From Nitrospiraceae bacterium (GTDB lineage: Bacteria > Nitrospirota > Thermodesulfovibrionia > UBA6902): a stretch of 39,281 nucleotides of DNA. The stretch spans positions 1 to 39,281 of the forward strand of contig QZJG01000006.1 in assembly GCA_003599275.1 (NCBI GenBank). Direction: 5' to 3'. The position numbers and the translations under genes were made by a program. The notes beneath the pieces are model-generated. The model had not been told where the DNA came from and did not search any database. It worked only from the letters and a program-made list of their open reading frames with translations. Positions 9,550-18,217 of this stretch are shown here, one piece after another. Within the stretch, counting starts at the first letter, position 1. The number at the start of each line of letters is the position of its first letter.

Positions 9550-10506
9550 CTAATTCCTGCTGAATCTTCTGAAGCCCGAGCAGGGGATAATCTTCAGCTT
9601 TCCCTGTTTCTGTACCGCGTCGAGTATTAAATTCATCCCCAGGTTGTCGCTTGAGATGTGACCGGCTATGACGACATTGATATGGCGCTTTTCGGCTTCT
9701 TTCCTGTGGTCCTCGCTGAGATGCATTCCAACGATGGTGCTTATTCCGGAATTGGCGAGGCTCTCAAAAATATCTTTAGCGCCTTCGGTCCCGCCCGTCA
9801 TGTCGACAAAAATTTTCCCCGCGCTCCTTTCTTTGGAACCCAGCAGGATTTTCGGTCCGGAGTTGTTTCTTGCCGCTTCATGATATTCCGGAATTTCTTC
9901 CAGGATCTTCATGACGTCATCAAGCGTATCAGGGGATTTTTTATCAAAGGTCTTCTGGAGACAGCTCACTACTGCATTGTCCGCCGGGGTATGCACACAC
10001 ATGAAGGGCATGTCCAGCAGTCCGGCAACATCTGCCGCTCTCATGTGGTTGGCAGGGGAAAGTCTTCTCTCGACCTCCCTGATCCTGCCTTCGAGAAGCC
10101 CTTCGGCAATATTAATGGGCACGCCGAATTTGTTCAGTATGTCCGACTGCATGTGCATGACCTCGTAAAAATTGGCGAACGCCCTTCCTGCGGGATGATG
10201 GGAAATGACCAGGTCTATCCCGGTCCCTTTTGATGAAAGCCTGTCGGCGAGAAGGATTTCCGCTGTCTCCATGTCGATCCCGACAAGAGCTGTCTTAATT
10301 TCCTCTTTGCCGGTCCCATGAAGTATTCTGGTGTCTGCGTATGGATTGGTAAGCTTCTCTGTGTCGAAGAAGGTCTTTTCTTCCTTCTTCATGTCCCTGT
10401 ATGCTTTCTGCTGTTTTTTGAGGGACTTCAAGACTGTCTTCGTACCGCGAGGATCAGCCTCGATCCCTTTAGCAACAGCAGTTTCATAAATCTTCTTAAG
10501 CTGCAT
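9550..10506 (-). CDS. NIF3/DUF34-family dinuclear-metal protein
   Basis: The 318-residue protein resembles the NIF3 family, which binds two metal ions; a GTP cyclohydrolase I type 2-like role was proposed for some members but the function is unsettled. Metal-ligand motifs visible are VISHHPAG (about residue 100) and the C-terminal VIAGHISSDNLGMN. It carries an N-terminal charged, helical extension of about 60 residues before the core (ALVGIDM), which not all NIF3 proteins have. Its ATG at 10506 overlaps the end of yqeY by 11 bases, indicating coupling in an rpsU-yqeY-nif3 operon. No membrane or signal segment. Confidence 0.82.
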   Translation of the reverse strand: MQLKKIYETAVAKGIEADPRGTKTVLKSLKKQQKAYRDMKKEEKTFFDTEKLTNPYADTRILHGTGKEEIKTALVGIDMETAEILLADRLSSKGTGIDLVISHHPAGRAFANFYEVMHMQSDILNKFGVPINIAEGLLEGRIREVERRLSPANHMRAADVAGLLDMPFMCVHTPADNAVVSCLQKTFDKKSPDTLDDVMKILEEIPEYHEAARNNSGPKILLGSKERSAGKIFVDMTGGTEGAKDIFESLANSGISTIVGMHLSEDHRKEAEKRHINVVIAGHISSDNLGMNLILDAVQKQGKLKIIPCSGFRRFSRN

Positions 10507-10954
10507 TTATCCTCTCCAGTGTCTGCTTCACAAGCTCATTAACGATCTTGCCGTCGGCAAGCCCTTTCGTCTTTGACATAACCGCCTTCATTACTCTTCC
10601 GATGTCCTTAGGCCCGGTAGCGCCGATTTCACCGATAACGTCCTCAACTATCTTTCCGATTTCGGTCTCGCCTAACTGCCGGGGAAGATAATTCTGTATT
10701 ATCGCCAGCTCTTCCTTCTCTTTGTCTGCAAGCTCCTGCCTGCCGGCTTTTGAAAACTGCTCTATTGATTCATGGGCCCTTTTGACGAACGACCTTAGAA
10801 TGCCATAAATCTCTTCATCATCCAGGGGTGAGCTTTTTTCAATCTCTCTGTTTTTTACGGCTGCCTTGACCATCCTCAGGATGGAAAGTTTATTCTTGTC
10901 CCCTGACTTGAGGGCCGTCTTGAAATCATCCGATAATTGCTCAGATATGTGCAC
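10496..10954 (-). CDS. YqeY/GatB-tail-like protein
   Basis: A 152-residue GatB/YqeY-domain protein, the all-helical fold found at the C-terminus of the tRNA amidotransferase subunit GatB. Its role alone is not settled. Typical features are ALKSGDKNKLSILRMVKAAV near the start, the middle QNYLPRQL motif and the C-terminal GRVMKAVMSKTKGLADGK. It lies between rpsU (2-base gap) and nif3 (11-base overlap). The rpsU-yqeY pairing is a widely conserved arrangement often preceding dnaG, which is not here. Confidence 0.9.
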   Translation of the reverse strand: MHISEQLSDDFKTALKSGDKNKLSILRMVKAAVKNREIEKSSPLDDEEIYGILRSFVKRAHESIEQFSKAGRQELADKEKEELAIIQNYLPRQLGETEIGKIVEDVIGEIGATGPKDIGRVMKAVMSKTKGLADGKIVNELVKQTLERINAA

Positions 10955-10956
10955 AC

Positions 10957-11163
10957 TTACCTCGATGGCGCCGTTCTGAATCTCTTGCTCTTAATGGCCT
11001 TTTTCCTTGCAGCAATGGCCTTCTTTTTTCTTTTTACGCTTGGCTTGTCGTAGTGCTCTCTTTTCTTTATCTCGGAGAGGATACCTTCTCTTTCGCATTG
11101 TTTCTTGAATTTGCGAAGGACATTTTCAAAAGAATCATTTTCACCGACTCTTACAAAAGGCAT
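10957..11163 (-). CDS. rpsU: 30S ribosomal protein S21
   Basis: Small basic ribosomal protein that binds near the mRNA platform of the 30S subunit. The 68 residues begin with the family's typical [20 protein letters not shown] and end in a run of Lys/Arg. It is the first gene of the rpsU-yqeY-nif3 operon. The ATG at 11163 follows a very strong GGGAGGTGA ribosome site, as expected for a highly expressed ribosomal gene. Confidence 0.95.
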   Translation of the reverse strand: MPFVRVGENDSFENVLRKFKKQCEREGILSEIKKREHYDKPSVKRKKKAIAARKKAIKSKRFRTAPSR

Positions 11164-11194
11164 TCAGTTCACCTCCCTCTGGATAAGATGGAAT

Positions 11195-11223
11195 AATATA
11201 CATTTTATCAATGATTTAAGCAA
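11195..11223 (-). promoter_or_regulatory. Candidate promoter for rpsU operon
   Basis: Read on the minus strand: TTGCTT (11223-11218), a 17-base spacer, then TATATT (11200-11195), a 5/6 match to the -10 consensus. It lies between the UPF0016 gene end and rpsU, about 30 bases before the start codon. The -35 is weak (3/6), so the call rests on spacing, the -10 and position. Confidence 0.4.
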
Positions 11224-11235
11224 GACCTCCCTGGA

Positions 11236-11919
11236 TTAATCGCGGAATTTTTCTTCCCCGCACAGCGGCGCCTTCCCTGTTTTTGCCCTGTTTCTGTAAA
11301 GCACCCAGTAAGAAATCATTACAAGCAGGAACACCCCGCCGATTATGTGATACCTGCTGTTCTCAGGCAGGGTTTCGTACAGACCGAACACTCCGAAGGC
11401 TATAAAGGTCAGTGCGGCAAACCATTTTATAAAACCTTCCCGGACACTTTTTCCCATCACGGCCCCCGCAAATATACCTGCAGCGTTAGAGACGAGCATG
11501 CCAAGCGTGGTCCCAATCCATACCCTTAAGACTGAATTATATTTTACAGCAAGGGCGATAGTGGCCAGTTGTGTCTTGTCGCCCATTTCCGCGATAAAAA
11601 AAGCCGTAGTCACAGTCCAGAATGGGCTGAAACTGAACCGCTTATCTTCACCGTGCAACGTATCGCCGCGTATGGTCCAGATGCCGAAAATTATGAAAGA
11701 CGCTGCCGCCGCGGTTTTTATGTAGTCCATTGATACCGTGACCGCGAGATAATTACCAAAGGCCGCAGCCAAAAGATGGTTGGCTGCCGTCGCAACAAAT
11801 ACTCCCCACATGACGGTTTGCCAGCGGAATCTGCATGCAAACGCCATGGCCAGCAACTGTGTCTTGTCGCCCATTTCCGCAAGCACCACAAATATTAGGG
11901 ACGTCCAGAAAGCCGTCAT
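11236..11919 (-). CDS. GDT1/TMEM165 (UPF0016) family cation transporter, probable Mn2+ exporter
   Basis: Integral membrane protein of 227 residues with two homologous halves, each bearing the family signature E-x-G-D-K-T: AEMGDKTQLLAMAFA near residue 15 and AEMGDKTQLATIALA near residue 110. About six hydrophobic helices are visible. Known relatives (MneA in Vibrio, Gdt1 in yeast, TMEM165 in humans) move Mn2+ and/or Ca2+, so export of manganese is the likely role, by inference. Encoded 58 bases downstream of panD on the same strand. There is no room for the yybP-ykoY Mn riboswitch that controls some relatives. Confidence 0.88.
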   Translation of the reverse strand: MTAFWTSLIFVVLAEMGDKTQLLAMAFACRFRWQTVMWGVFVATAANHLLAAAFGNYLAVTVSMDYIKTAAAASFIIFGIWTIRGDTLHGEDKRFSFSPFWTVTTAFFIAEMGDKTQLATIALAVKYNSVLRVWIGTTLGMLVSNAAGIFAGAVMGKSVREGFIKWFAALTFIAFGVFGLYETLPENSRYHIIGGVFLLVMISYWVLYRNRAKTGKAPLCGEEKFRD

Positions 11920-11977
11920 GCTGTCCGACGAGGTTTGATTGTGACAAAAATTCCGGAATTGATGCGGGGGGAGATAA

Positions 11978-12328
11978 TTATTTCACCATCCTGTTGTTTC
12001 CGTTAAGCCTGATAATAATGGGAAAGAAATCCTTTATCTCTTCTTCCGCATAGTATGCATAGGAGAAAATAATAATAATGTCTCCTACAGCTCCTTTTCT
12101 TGCAGTCGGGCCGTTGAGGCAAATGACTCCGGAGTCTTTCGGACCGGGGATTACGTAGGTCTCAAACCTCTCGCCGTTATTCAGATTGCTTATCATGATC
12201 TGTTCGTAAGGCCGGATCCCTGCTGCTGAAAGCAGCGTCTCATCTATGGTCAGACTTCCTTCATAGGCTATGTTGGAGTCCGTGACAGTGGCCCTGTGTA
12301 TTTTTGCCCTCAGCAGGCATCTCAGCAT
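11978..12328 (-). CDS. panD: Aspartate 1-decarboxylase PanD
   Basis: Pyruvoyl enzyme that makes beta-alanine for pantothenate and coenzyme A. The 116-residue proenzyme starts MLRCLLRAKIHRATVT and has the self-cleavage site at G24-S25 (YEGS), where Ser25 becomes the pyruvoyl group. The conserved NGERFETYVI and the VGDIIIIFSY stretch are present. No other pan genes are adjacent. It follows gatC by 13 bases and is probably in the same transcript as pcrA-gatC. Confidence 0.95.
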   Translation of the reverse strand: MLRCLLRAKIHRATVTDSNIAYEGSLTIDETLLSAAGIRPYEQIMISNLNNGERFETYVIPGPKDSGVICLNGPTARKGAVGDIIIIFSYAYYAEEEIKDFFPIIIRLNGNNRMVK

Positions 12329-12341
12329 ATCGCCCCCGGCA

Positions 12342-12614
12342 TCATTCTATTATCTTCGGCACCCTGTAAAATCCATTGTCTCTGTCAGGGGCATTCAGCA
12401 GCGCACTTTCCCGGGGAAGGGAAACGCTTTGGCTGTCTTCCCTGAAAATATTTTTTAAAGGAAGGACATGTGCTGTGGGCCCAATGCCGCGAGTGTCAAG
12501 CTCGTTTAATTTGTCTATGTAATCAATTATGCCGCCTACCTGTCTGGAGAAAAGTCCTTTTTCCGCTTCGGTAAGATTAAGCCTTGCAAGCATGGCTACC
12601 TGCTCAATCTTCAT
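12342..12614 (-). CDS. gatC: Aspartyl/glutamyl-tRNA amidotransferase subunit GatC
   Basis: Small subunit of GatCAB, which amidates misacylated Glu-tRNA(Gln) or Asp-tRNA(Asn). The 90-residue protein has the family pattern VAMLARLNLTEAEKGLFSRQ, the IIDYIDKLNELDTRGIGPT stretch, and a C-terminal NAPDRDNGFYRVPKIIE that matches the usual GatC end. Its ATG overlaps the pcrA stop by one base (TAATG), so it is translationally coupled. gatA and gatB are not in the window; separation of gatC from gatA is unremarkable in this type of genome. Confidence 0.93.
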   Translation of the reverse strand: MKIEQVAMLARLNLTEAEKGLFSRQVGGIIDYIDKLNELDTRGIGPTAHVLPLKNIFREDSQSVSLPRESALLNAPDRDNGFYRVPKIIE

Positions 12615-14731
12615 TAAATCCTCTCCAGGTTGGCGAACTTCAGGGAGAGCCTCTTCATGCCGACGGACGGGAAATTTACCGTGACCTTTACGTCATCGGT
12701 TTCTCCGCAACTGTCCCTCACAACGCCTACTCCCCATTTGGGATGCCGCACTCTTGCCCCGGTGGCAAACGGCGAGGCACTTGAGAAGGCTGCAGATATC
12801 TTCTTGACCACGGATGATGTGATCGCATCTCCCCGCGGCCTTTTTTCGATGCAGTGATAACATCCCTCAGGGATGTCCGAAAGGAACCTCGAAGGCTGCT
12901 GCTCCTGCACGGACGTAAACAGTCTTCTCTTCCTGGCCCCTGTTAAAACCAGCCTGTCCTGTGCGCGTGTGATACCTACGTAAAAAAGCCTGCGCTCCTC
13001 CGCAAGTTCTTCAGGGTCTTTAACAGCGTGAAAATGAGGTACAAGTCCGTCTTCAAAGCCGGCGATAAACACCACCGGGAATTCAAGACCTTTAGCGCTG
13101 TGAAGGGTCATCAGGGATACGGAGGTATCATTTTGTGCCTCAGGCGCTGGCGTGCCGCTGTAAAGCGATGTCATATCTATGAAGCTGCTTATGTCCTTGC
13201 CTTCGGAGGAGTTCAGGAGGTCCGACAGATTGCCCGCCTTTTCTTCTCCTATCCACTGCAGGTAGGAAGTTTTCTCGAAAATCAGTTCCATGAGCTCCGG
13301 TAAAGCAATATCCTTACGGCTGATCAATTCATCGAGAATGTTGACGAAGCCGCTAAGTTTATCTTTTAATGCGACGGTATGCGTGTTGCTCTTTAATATA
13401 TATTTCATGGTCCTGAAGAGACTCTCTTCCCGTTTGCGTGATTCATTTTCAACCCTTGTGATGGTCGCGGCCCCAATCTGTCGCGGAGGACAATTGATTA
13501 TTCTCTTGAGACTTACGGAATCATCAGGATTGGCAATGACCCTCAGGTAGGAAATAATATCTTTTACCTCTTTTCTCTGGTAGAAACTTATGCCTCCGAA
13601 AATGCGGTACGGCTGACCGTTTTCTCTAAGCGCCTCTTCCAGCATCCTCGACTGCTGGTTCACCCTGTAGAGAATGGCAATGTCCTTATATGAATATTTT
13701 CCCTTGAGATACAATTCCTTTATCGACTGGGATATATACCGGGCTTCTTCGATATCGTTATTTGCGGTGCAATAATATACTTTTTCGCCGTCACCCCGGT
13801 CCGTCCAGAGTTTTTTGGGGACCCTCGCAGGATTTTGCGCGATTATGCTGTCCGCGATGTTAAGTATGTTCTGTGTCGACCGGTAATTCTGTTCAAGCCT
13901 TATCACCTTTGCCTTTGCAAAATCCTTCTTGAAGTTGTGGATATTTTTGACTTCAGCCCCCCTGAATTTATAGATGCTCTGATCGTCGTCTCCGACAACG
14001 CAAATGTTTTTGTGTCTCGAGGCCAGGAGCTTTGCAAGTCTGTACTGTGACGCATTTGTGTCCTGGAATTCATCAATCACGATATGCGAGAATGTTTCCT
14101 GGTATTTCCTCAGGATATCGGGATGCTTCTCCCACATTTTGACGCAGAACATGATCAGGTCGTCAAAGTCGAGGGCATTGTTTTTCCTGAGCTCATCCTG
14201 ATATCTCACATAAACCCTCGCAAATTTCTCATCGAAACCGTAGCTGTCTTCATTCGCTAACAGCTCCTCCGGGGTCGTCAGGGAAGCCTTAAGCGCGGAG
14301 ATCTTTGACAGTATGCCTTTGTAGAGCGCTTCATGGATTTTGAATTCCTTTAAAATTGAACGGATGAGGCTGCCGGAGTCGTCATCATCGTAGATGCAAA
14401 AGTCCTTTCTGAATCCAAGCCGATCTATTTCTCTTCTCAATATGCGCGCAGATAATGAATGAAATGTGCCGATCCAAAGGCCCTTTGCGCTTTTACCCGT
14501 AAGGGTTTCGATCCTGTCCGTCATCTCCTCAGCAGCTTTATTGGTAAATGTCATGGCGAGAACAGATGAGGGCTGTATCTTGAGAGCGGTCGTAAGATGG
14601 CAAAACCGGTGTGTAATTACCTTGGTCTTGCCGCTGCCGGCGCCTGCAAGGACGAGCAACGGCCCGCTGGAATAAAGGACTGCTTCTTTTTGCTGAGGGT
14701 TAAGATTGTTCATTAAAACCTGTTTCGTCAT
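12614..14731 (-). CDS. pcrA: UvrD/PcrA-type superfamily 1 DNA helicase
   Basis: 3'-5' DNA helicase for repair and replication restart. About 705 residues from ATG 14731. The frame is open to a TTG at 14773 and another ATG lies at 14713; AAGGGA before 14731 decides the choice. Motifs in order: NPQQKEAV (Q motif), Walker A AGAGSGKTKVI, motif Ia MTFTNKAAEEM, VIDEFQDTN (II), GDDDQSIYKFRGA (III), EQNYRSTQ (IV), MTLHSAKGLEFPVVFI (V) and EERRLFYVGITRA (VI). The C-terminal HPKWGVGVV segment is the Tudor-like region that contacts RNA polymerase in PcrA. First gene of pcrA-gatC-panD. UvrD is an equally valid name. Confidence 0.93.
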   Translation of the reverse strand: MTKQVLMNNLNPQQKEAVLYSSGPLLVLAGAGSGKTKVITHRFCHLTTALKIQPSSVLAMTFTNKAAEEMTDRIETLTGKSAKGLWIGTFHSLSARILRREIDRLGFRKDFCIYDDDDSGSLIRSILKEFKIHEALYKGILSKISALKASLTTPEELLANEDSYGFDEKFARVYVRYQDELRKNNALDFDDLIMFCVKMWEKHPDILRKYQETFSHIVIDEFQDTNASQYRLAKLLASRHKNICVVGDDDQSIYKFRGAEVKNIHNFKKDFAKAKVIRLEQNYRSTQNILNIADSIIAQNPARVPKKLWTDRGDGEKVYYCTANNDIEEARYISQSIKELYLKGKYSYKDIAILYRVNQQSRMLEEALRENGQPYRIFGGISFYQRKEVKDIISYLRVIANPDDSVSLKRIINCPPRQIGAATITRVENESRKREESLFRTMKYILKSNTHTVALKDKLSGFVNILDELISRKDIALPELMELIFEKTSYLQWIGEEKAGNLSDLLNSSEGKDISSFIDMTSLYSGTPAPEAQNDTSVSLMTLHSAKGLEFPVVFIAGFEDGLVPHFHAVKDPEELAEERRLFYVGITRAQDRLVLTGARKRRLFTSVQEQQPSRFLSDIPEGCYHCIEKRPRGDAITSSVVKKISAAFSSASPFATGARVRHPKWGVGVVRDSCGETDDVKVTVNFPSVGMKRLSLKFANLERI

Positions 14732-14846
14732 TCTATCCCTTAAGTATAGTGGAATATCATTCGTGATAATCAAACTGCAGGCCGTTACTACGTCTTGACA
14801 GTATATCAGATTGCCGCATAAAATGTTACTTGCTTATGAAGGGATA

Positions 14847-14869
14847 GGTAAAATTTATAAAATTTTACC
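14847..14869. terminator. Hairpin between glmS and pcrA, possible terminator
   Basis: A perfect 10-base inverted repeat (GGTAAAATTT and AAATTTTACC) with a 3-base loop lies just past the glmS stop. It is A+T-rich and lacks a clear following T run on the minus strand, so it may be a weak terminator or mRNA 3' stabiliser for glmS. Confidence 0.4.
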
Positions 14870-14874
14870 ATCTT

Positions 14875-16707
14875 TCACTCGACAGTTACGCTTTTTGCGA
14901 GATTCCTCGGCTGGTCCACATTGCATTTTTTCAGGACAGCCATGTGATAAGCCAGTAAATGAAGCGGTATCGAAAAGATAATCGGGGTGAGGTAGTAATT
15001 GGTTTTAGGCATGAACAGGACATTAGAGGCGCGAGAGAGCACTCTGGTATTCCCTTCTGTTGCGACTGCTATTACCTTTCCTCCGCGACTTTTTACCTCT
15101 TCCATATTTGAAAGTATTTTTTCCAGGACTTTGTCGTCAGGCGCAAGCGCAAGTACGGGCATATTATTGTCGATAAGAGCAATCGGGCCGTGCTTCATCT
15201 CACCCGCAGGATAGCCTTCGGCATGGATGTATGAGATTTCCTTTAATTTCAGAGCCCCTTCGAGCGCAATGGGATAATTTATTCCCCTGCCCAGATAGAG
15301 AAAATCTCTTGCATGGTAAAACCGTTTTGCTATTTTTAAAACTGCATCGTTTATTTTAAGAGATTGCTCGACTTTTTCAGGGAGCTGCAAGAGCTCATTA
15401 AAGAGTTCCCTGATATCGTCGGACCTGATCTTCTCTTTTGCCTTTGCGAGGGCAATAGCGAAAAGATAAAGCCCCGTCAATTGTGTGGTAAAGGCCTTTG
15501 TCGAGGCAACTCCTATCTCAGGGCCCGAGTGCGTGAAAAATACTCCGTCAGCTTCGCGGGCGGAAGTGCTGCCCACTACATTGCATATGCTCAAAACCTT
15601 TGCGCCTAATTTCCCTGACTCTCTCTGGGCGGCCAACGTATCGGCGGTTTCCCCCGACTGGGTGATAACGATAACAAGACTGCCTTTAGGGAGAAGAGGC
15701 CTTCTGTATCTGAATTCTGAAGCGATATCGACCTCGCAAGGCACCCTTGCCATGTCTTCAATTATATATTTTCCTACAAGTGCGGCATGCCAGGACGTGC
15801 CGCAGGCAACGAGGAATATCTTGTTAAGTTTTTTCAACTCGCTCTCAGCGAGTGAGAATTCATCGAGGTTGACTTCCCCTTTTTCGAGGGAGAACCTTCC
15901 CCTGATCGTATCAGCGATGGCCCTGGGCTGTTCATTAATTTCCTTGAGCATGAAGTGCTTGTAGCCGCCCTTTTCAGCCATGGTTGGACTCCACGTAATA
16001 TTTGCAATTTCTTTTTTGACGGGCTTCTTATTGGCTATTCCGGAGACAGAAACGCCTTTGCGGGTGATTGAGGCCATTTCACCGTTATCAAGGATTATCA
16101 CGTCTTTCGTATATTTGAGAAATGCCGGGATGTCCGAGGCAATGAAGAATTCTCCTTCACCAAGTCCCAATACAAGGGGGCTGTCTTTTTTTACGGCCAG
16201 GATCTTGTCCGGTTCACTTTCATTTATTATGCCTATCGCGTATGCGCCCTCCACATGCTTAAGCGCCGCGCGTGTGGCCGCCTCGAAATCAAGACCCTTC
16301 CTTGAATAACTGTGGATGAGGTGACAGATGACTTCCGTGTCGGTCTCCGAGGTGAAGACGTGCCCTTTTCCCTTTAATTCCTCTTTCAGCTCGAAATAGT
16401 TTTCTATAATCCCGTTATGCACGAGGACGATGCCGCCCGACCGGTGGGGATGGGCGTTTTCTTCGGAGGGCTTTCCATGCGTCGCCCATCTTGTATGCCC
16501 GAGTCCCGTGAAGCTCCGGAGTTTTTCGCCCTTAATGGAGACCTCCAGGTCCTTTATCTTGCCTGCGCAGCGTCTTACATTTATTTTGTTGCCGTTGAAA
16601 AATGCGATCCCGGCGGAATCATACCCCCTGTATTCCAGCCGTTTAAGACCATTAATAAGTACCGGTATGGCGTTCCTGTTCCCTATGTAGCCGATTATTC
16701 CGCACAT
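14875..16707 (-). CDS. glmS: Glutamine--fructose-6-phosphate aminotransferase (isomerising) GlmS
   Basis: First enzyme of UDP-GlcNAc synthesis: fructose-6-phosphate plus glutamine to glucosamine-6-phosphate. The 610 residues are full length. Cys2 (MCGIIGYIG) is the amidotransferase nucleophile, followed by GHTRWATHGKP and HNGIIENY. Two SIS sugar-isomerase domains follow (CGTSWHAALVGKY; VITQSGETADTLAA; EGYPAGEMKHGPIALID), and the C-terminus NLAKSVTVE is the family's usual ending. The start is 6 bases after the glmU stop, so the two act as one operon for peptidoglycan and LPS precursor supply. The short gap leaves no room for a glmS ribozyme. Confidence 0.96.
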   Translation of the reverse strand: MCGIIGYIGNRNAIPVLINGLKRLEYRGYDSAGIAFFNGNKINVRRCAGKIKDLEVSIKGEKLRSFTGLGHTRWATHGKPSEENAHPHRSGGIVLVHNGIIENYFELKEELKGKGHVFTSETDTEVICHLIHSYSRKGLDFEAATRAALKHVEGAYAIGIINESEPDKILAVKKDSPLVLGLGEGEFFIASDIPAFLKYTKDVIILDNGEMASITRKGVSVSGIANKKPVKKEIANITWSPTMAEKGGYKHFMLKEINEQPRAIADTIRGRFSLEKGEVNLDEFSLAESELKKLNKIFLVACGTSWHAALVGKYIIEDMARVPCEVDIASEFRYRRPLLPKGSLVIVITQSGETADTLAAQRESGKLGAKVLSICNVVGSTSAREADGVFFTHSGPEIGVASTKAFTTQLTGLYLFAIALAKAKEKIRSDDIRELFNELLQLPEKVEQSLKINDAVLKIAKRFYHARDFLYLGRGINYPIALEGALKLKEISYIHAEGYPAGEMKHGPIALIDNNMPVLALAPDDKVLEKILSNMEEVKSRGGKVIAVATEGNTRVLSRASNVLFMPKTNYYLTPIIFSIPLHLLAYHMAVLKKCNVDQPRNLAKSVTVE

Positions 16708-16713
16708 AACTCT

Positions 16714-18096
16714 TTACTCCTGTCGCTTGACTTTTAACTGTTTTCTCCTGACCCAGCCTTTCAGGTTCTGCTGCTTTGTCCTGCTTATGGCAAGAGAACC
16801 TGCCGGAACGTTTTTTGTGACGGTAGCGCCTGCAGCGATAAAAGCGTCTCTTCCGATCTTGACAGGGGCGACAAACTGGGTGTCGCTTCCGACAAATACC
16901 CCGGATTCAATGATTGTCCTGAACTTGTTTTTCCCGTCATAATTGCAGGTGATGGTGCCGGCGCCGATATTAACCTTGCTCCCAATAACAGCATCTCCAA
17001 GATATGACAGATGAGATGCCTTTGAGCCGTTCCCTATGCTGGACTTTTTAATTTCCACGAAGTTCCCTATCTTTGCTTTGCGGCCTATGACGCTTCCGGG
17101 TCTGAGGCGGGCAAACGGCCCGATCTCGCTTTCGTTGCCGATCCTGCTTTTCTCTATAACTGTATTGTCTTTAATGATCACGCCGTTTGCGATAATTGTA
17201 TCATATATCCTCGAACCGGGATATACGATACAATTGTTCCCTATTCTGGTATTGCCTTCAAGGTAGGTGTTTGGATAGATTATTGTGTCCCTCCCGATAG
17301 ATACCGAAGTATGTATGTATGAGGTATCGGGGGCAATAAAGGTGACCCCCCTGTCCATCCATTTTGATATTACCCTCCTCTTCAGGACGTCAGAGATTTC
17401 AAGTAATTCCGCTCTTGTATTTACACCCCGTATCTCCTCGGCCGGGCAATTATATGCCTCTGCTTTGAGGCCCTCTTTTGAGACAAGTTCTACGATGTCG
17501 GTGAGATAATACTCTCCGGAAGAGCCGTTCTTCTTGATCCTATCGAGGTATTTGAGGATTCCGGTCTTCATCAGATATATGCCGCCGTTTAATTCCTTGA
17601 ATTTTCTCTTCTCTTCCGGACCGGCATGTTTGTCTTCTATAATGCCTGTGACTTTGCCGCTTTCACTACGGAGAATCCTCCCGTAACCCGACATGGAGTC
17701 ATCAACAAAAGAGAGAAAAGAAAGGTCGTTTTTGTTGCGGCTATGCTTATTGAGAAAACGTTTTAGCGTCTTTGCAGTAATTAACGGACAATCTCCATTG
17801 AGGACCAGGACAGTATTCCCTGATAATTCTCCCTTGGCCGTCGCAAGTGCGTCTCCTGTGCCCAGAAGCTCCTTTTGAATAACAAAAGACAGGCCGTCTT
17901 CGCCGTCCATCCTCTTTTTTACCTCTTCGGCGCCATTGCCTGTTACAACAATCGTTTTTTGCGGTTTCAATGGTTTTACGGCATCAACGACATATTGGAG
18001 CATGGGTCTGCCCAATGCCTCATGAAGCACTTTTGGGAGACGGGATTTCATTCTCTTGCCTTTGCCGGCTGCGAGTATCACTACGGACAAGTTCAT
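16714..18096 (-). CDS. glmU: Bifunctional GlmU: GlcNAc-1-P uridyltransferase / GlcN-1-P acetyltransferase
   Basis: Catalyses the last two steps to UDP-GlcNAc. About 460 residues from ATG 18096. The N-terminal nucleotidyltransferase begins SVVILAAGKGKRMKS, with NGDCPL and the GYGRIL stretch. The C-terminal left-handed beta-helix has hexapeptide repeats (for example IGNNCIVYPGSRIYD) and the catalytic-region motifs FVEIKKSSIGNGSKASHLSY and NIGAGTITCNYDGKNK. The frame extends to a GTG at 18123, but family members start just before VVILAAG, so 18096 is chosen; neither start has a good ribosome site. Upstream of glmS in a two-gene operon. Confidence 0.95.
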   Translation of the reverse strand: MNLSVVILAAGKGKRMKSRLPKVLHEALGRPMLQYVVDAVKPLKPQKTIVVTGNGAEEVKKRMDGEDGLSFVIQKELLGTGDALATAKGELSGNTVLVLNGDCPLITAKTLKRFLNKHSRNKNDLSFLSFVDDSMSGYGRILRSESGKVTGIIEDKHAGPEEKRKFKELNGGIYLMKTGILKYLDRIKKNGSSGEYYLTDIVELVSKEGLKAEAYNCPAEEIRGVNTRAELLEISDVLKRRVISKWMDRGVTFIAPDTSYIHTSVSIGRDTIIYPNTYLEGNTRIGNNCIVYPGSRIYDTIIANGVIIKDNTVIEKSRIGNESEIGPFARLRPGSVIGRKAKIGNFVEIKKSSIGNGSKASHLSYLGDAVIGSKVNIGAGTITCNYDGKNKFRTIIESGVFVGSDTQFVAPVKIGRDAFIAAGATVTKNVPAGSLAISRTKQQNLKGWVRRKQLKVKRQE

Positions 18097-18174
18097 TTGA
18101 ATATGATAATCTTTTATCGACACGTTTGCAATTTAGTTACATTGTTTGATTCGGTATGTTAACTGGTTTTCTTT

Positions 18175-18212
18175 AACAAAAAGGCAGCCGCAGTCAAAAA
18201 TTTGCGGTCGCC
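18175..18212 (-). terminator. Rho-independent terminator after the radical SAM gene
   Basis: Read on the minus strand, ten-base arms (18212-18203 and 18192-18183, two mismatched positions, GC-rich CCGCA/TGCGG core) enclose a 10-base A/T-rich loop and are followed by TTTTTGTT. It begins 6 bases past the radical SAM stop at 18218, separating that gene from glmU. Confidence 0.7.
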
Positions 18213-18217
18213 TGTCA

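Noticed and set aside
11920-11977. Manganese (yybP-ykoY) riboswitch before the UPF0016 transporter
   Set aside because: Only 58 bases separate it from panD, too short for the aptamer, and the conserved core is not visible.
16708-16713. glmS ribozyme upstream of glmS
   Set aside because: The gap to glmU is 6 bases and glmU coding sequence lies directly upstream.
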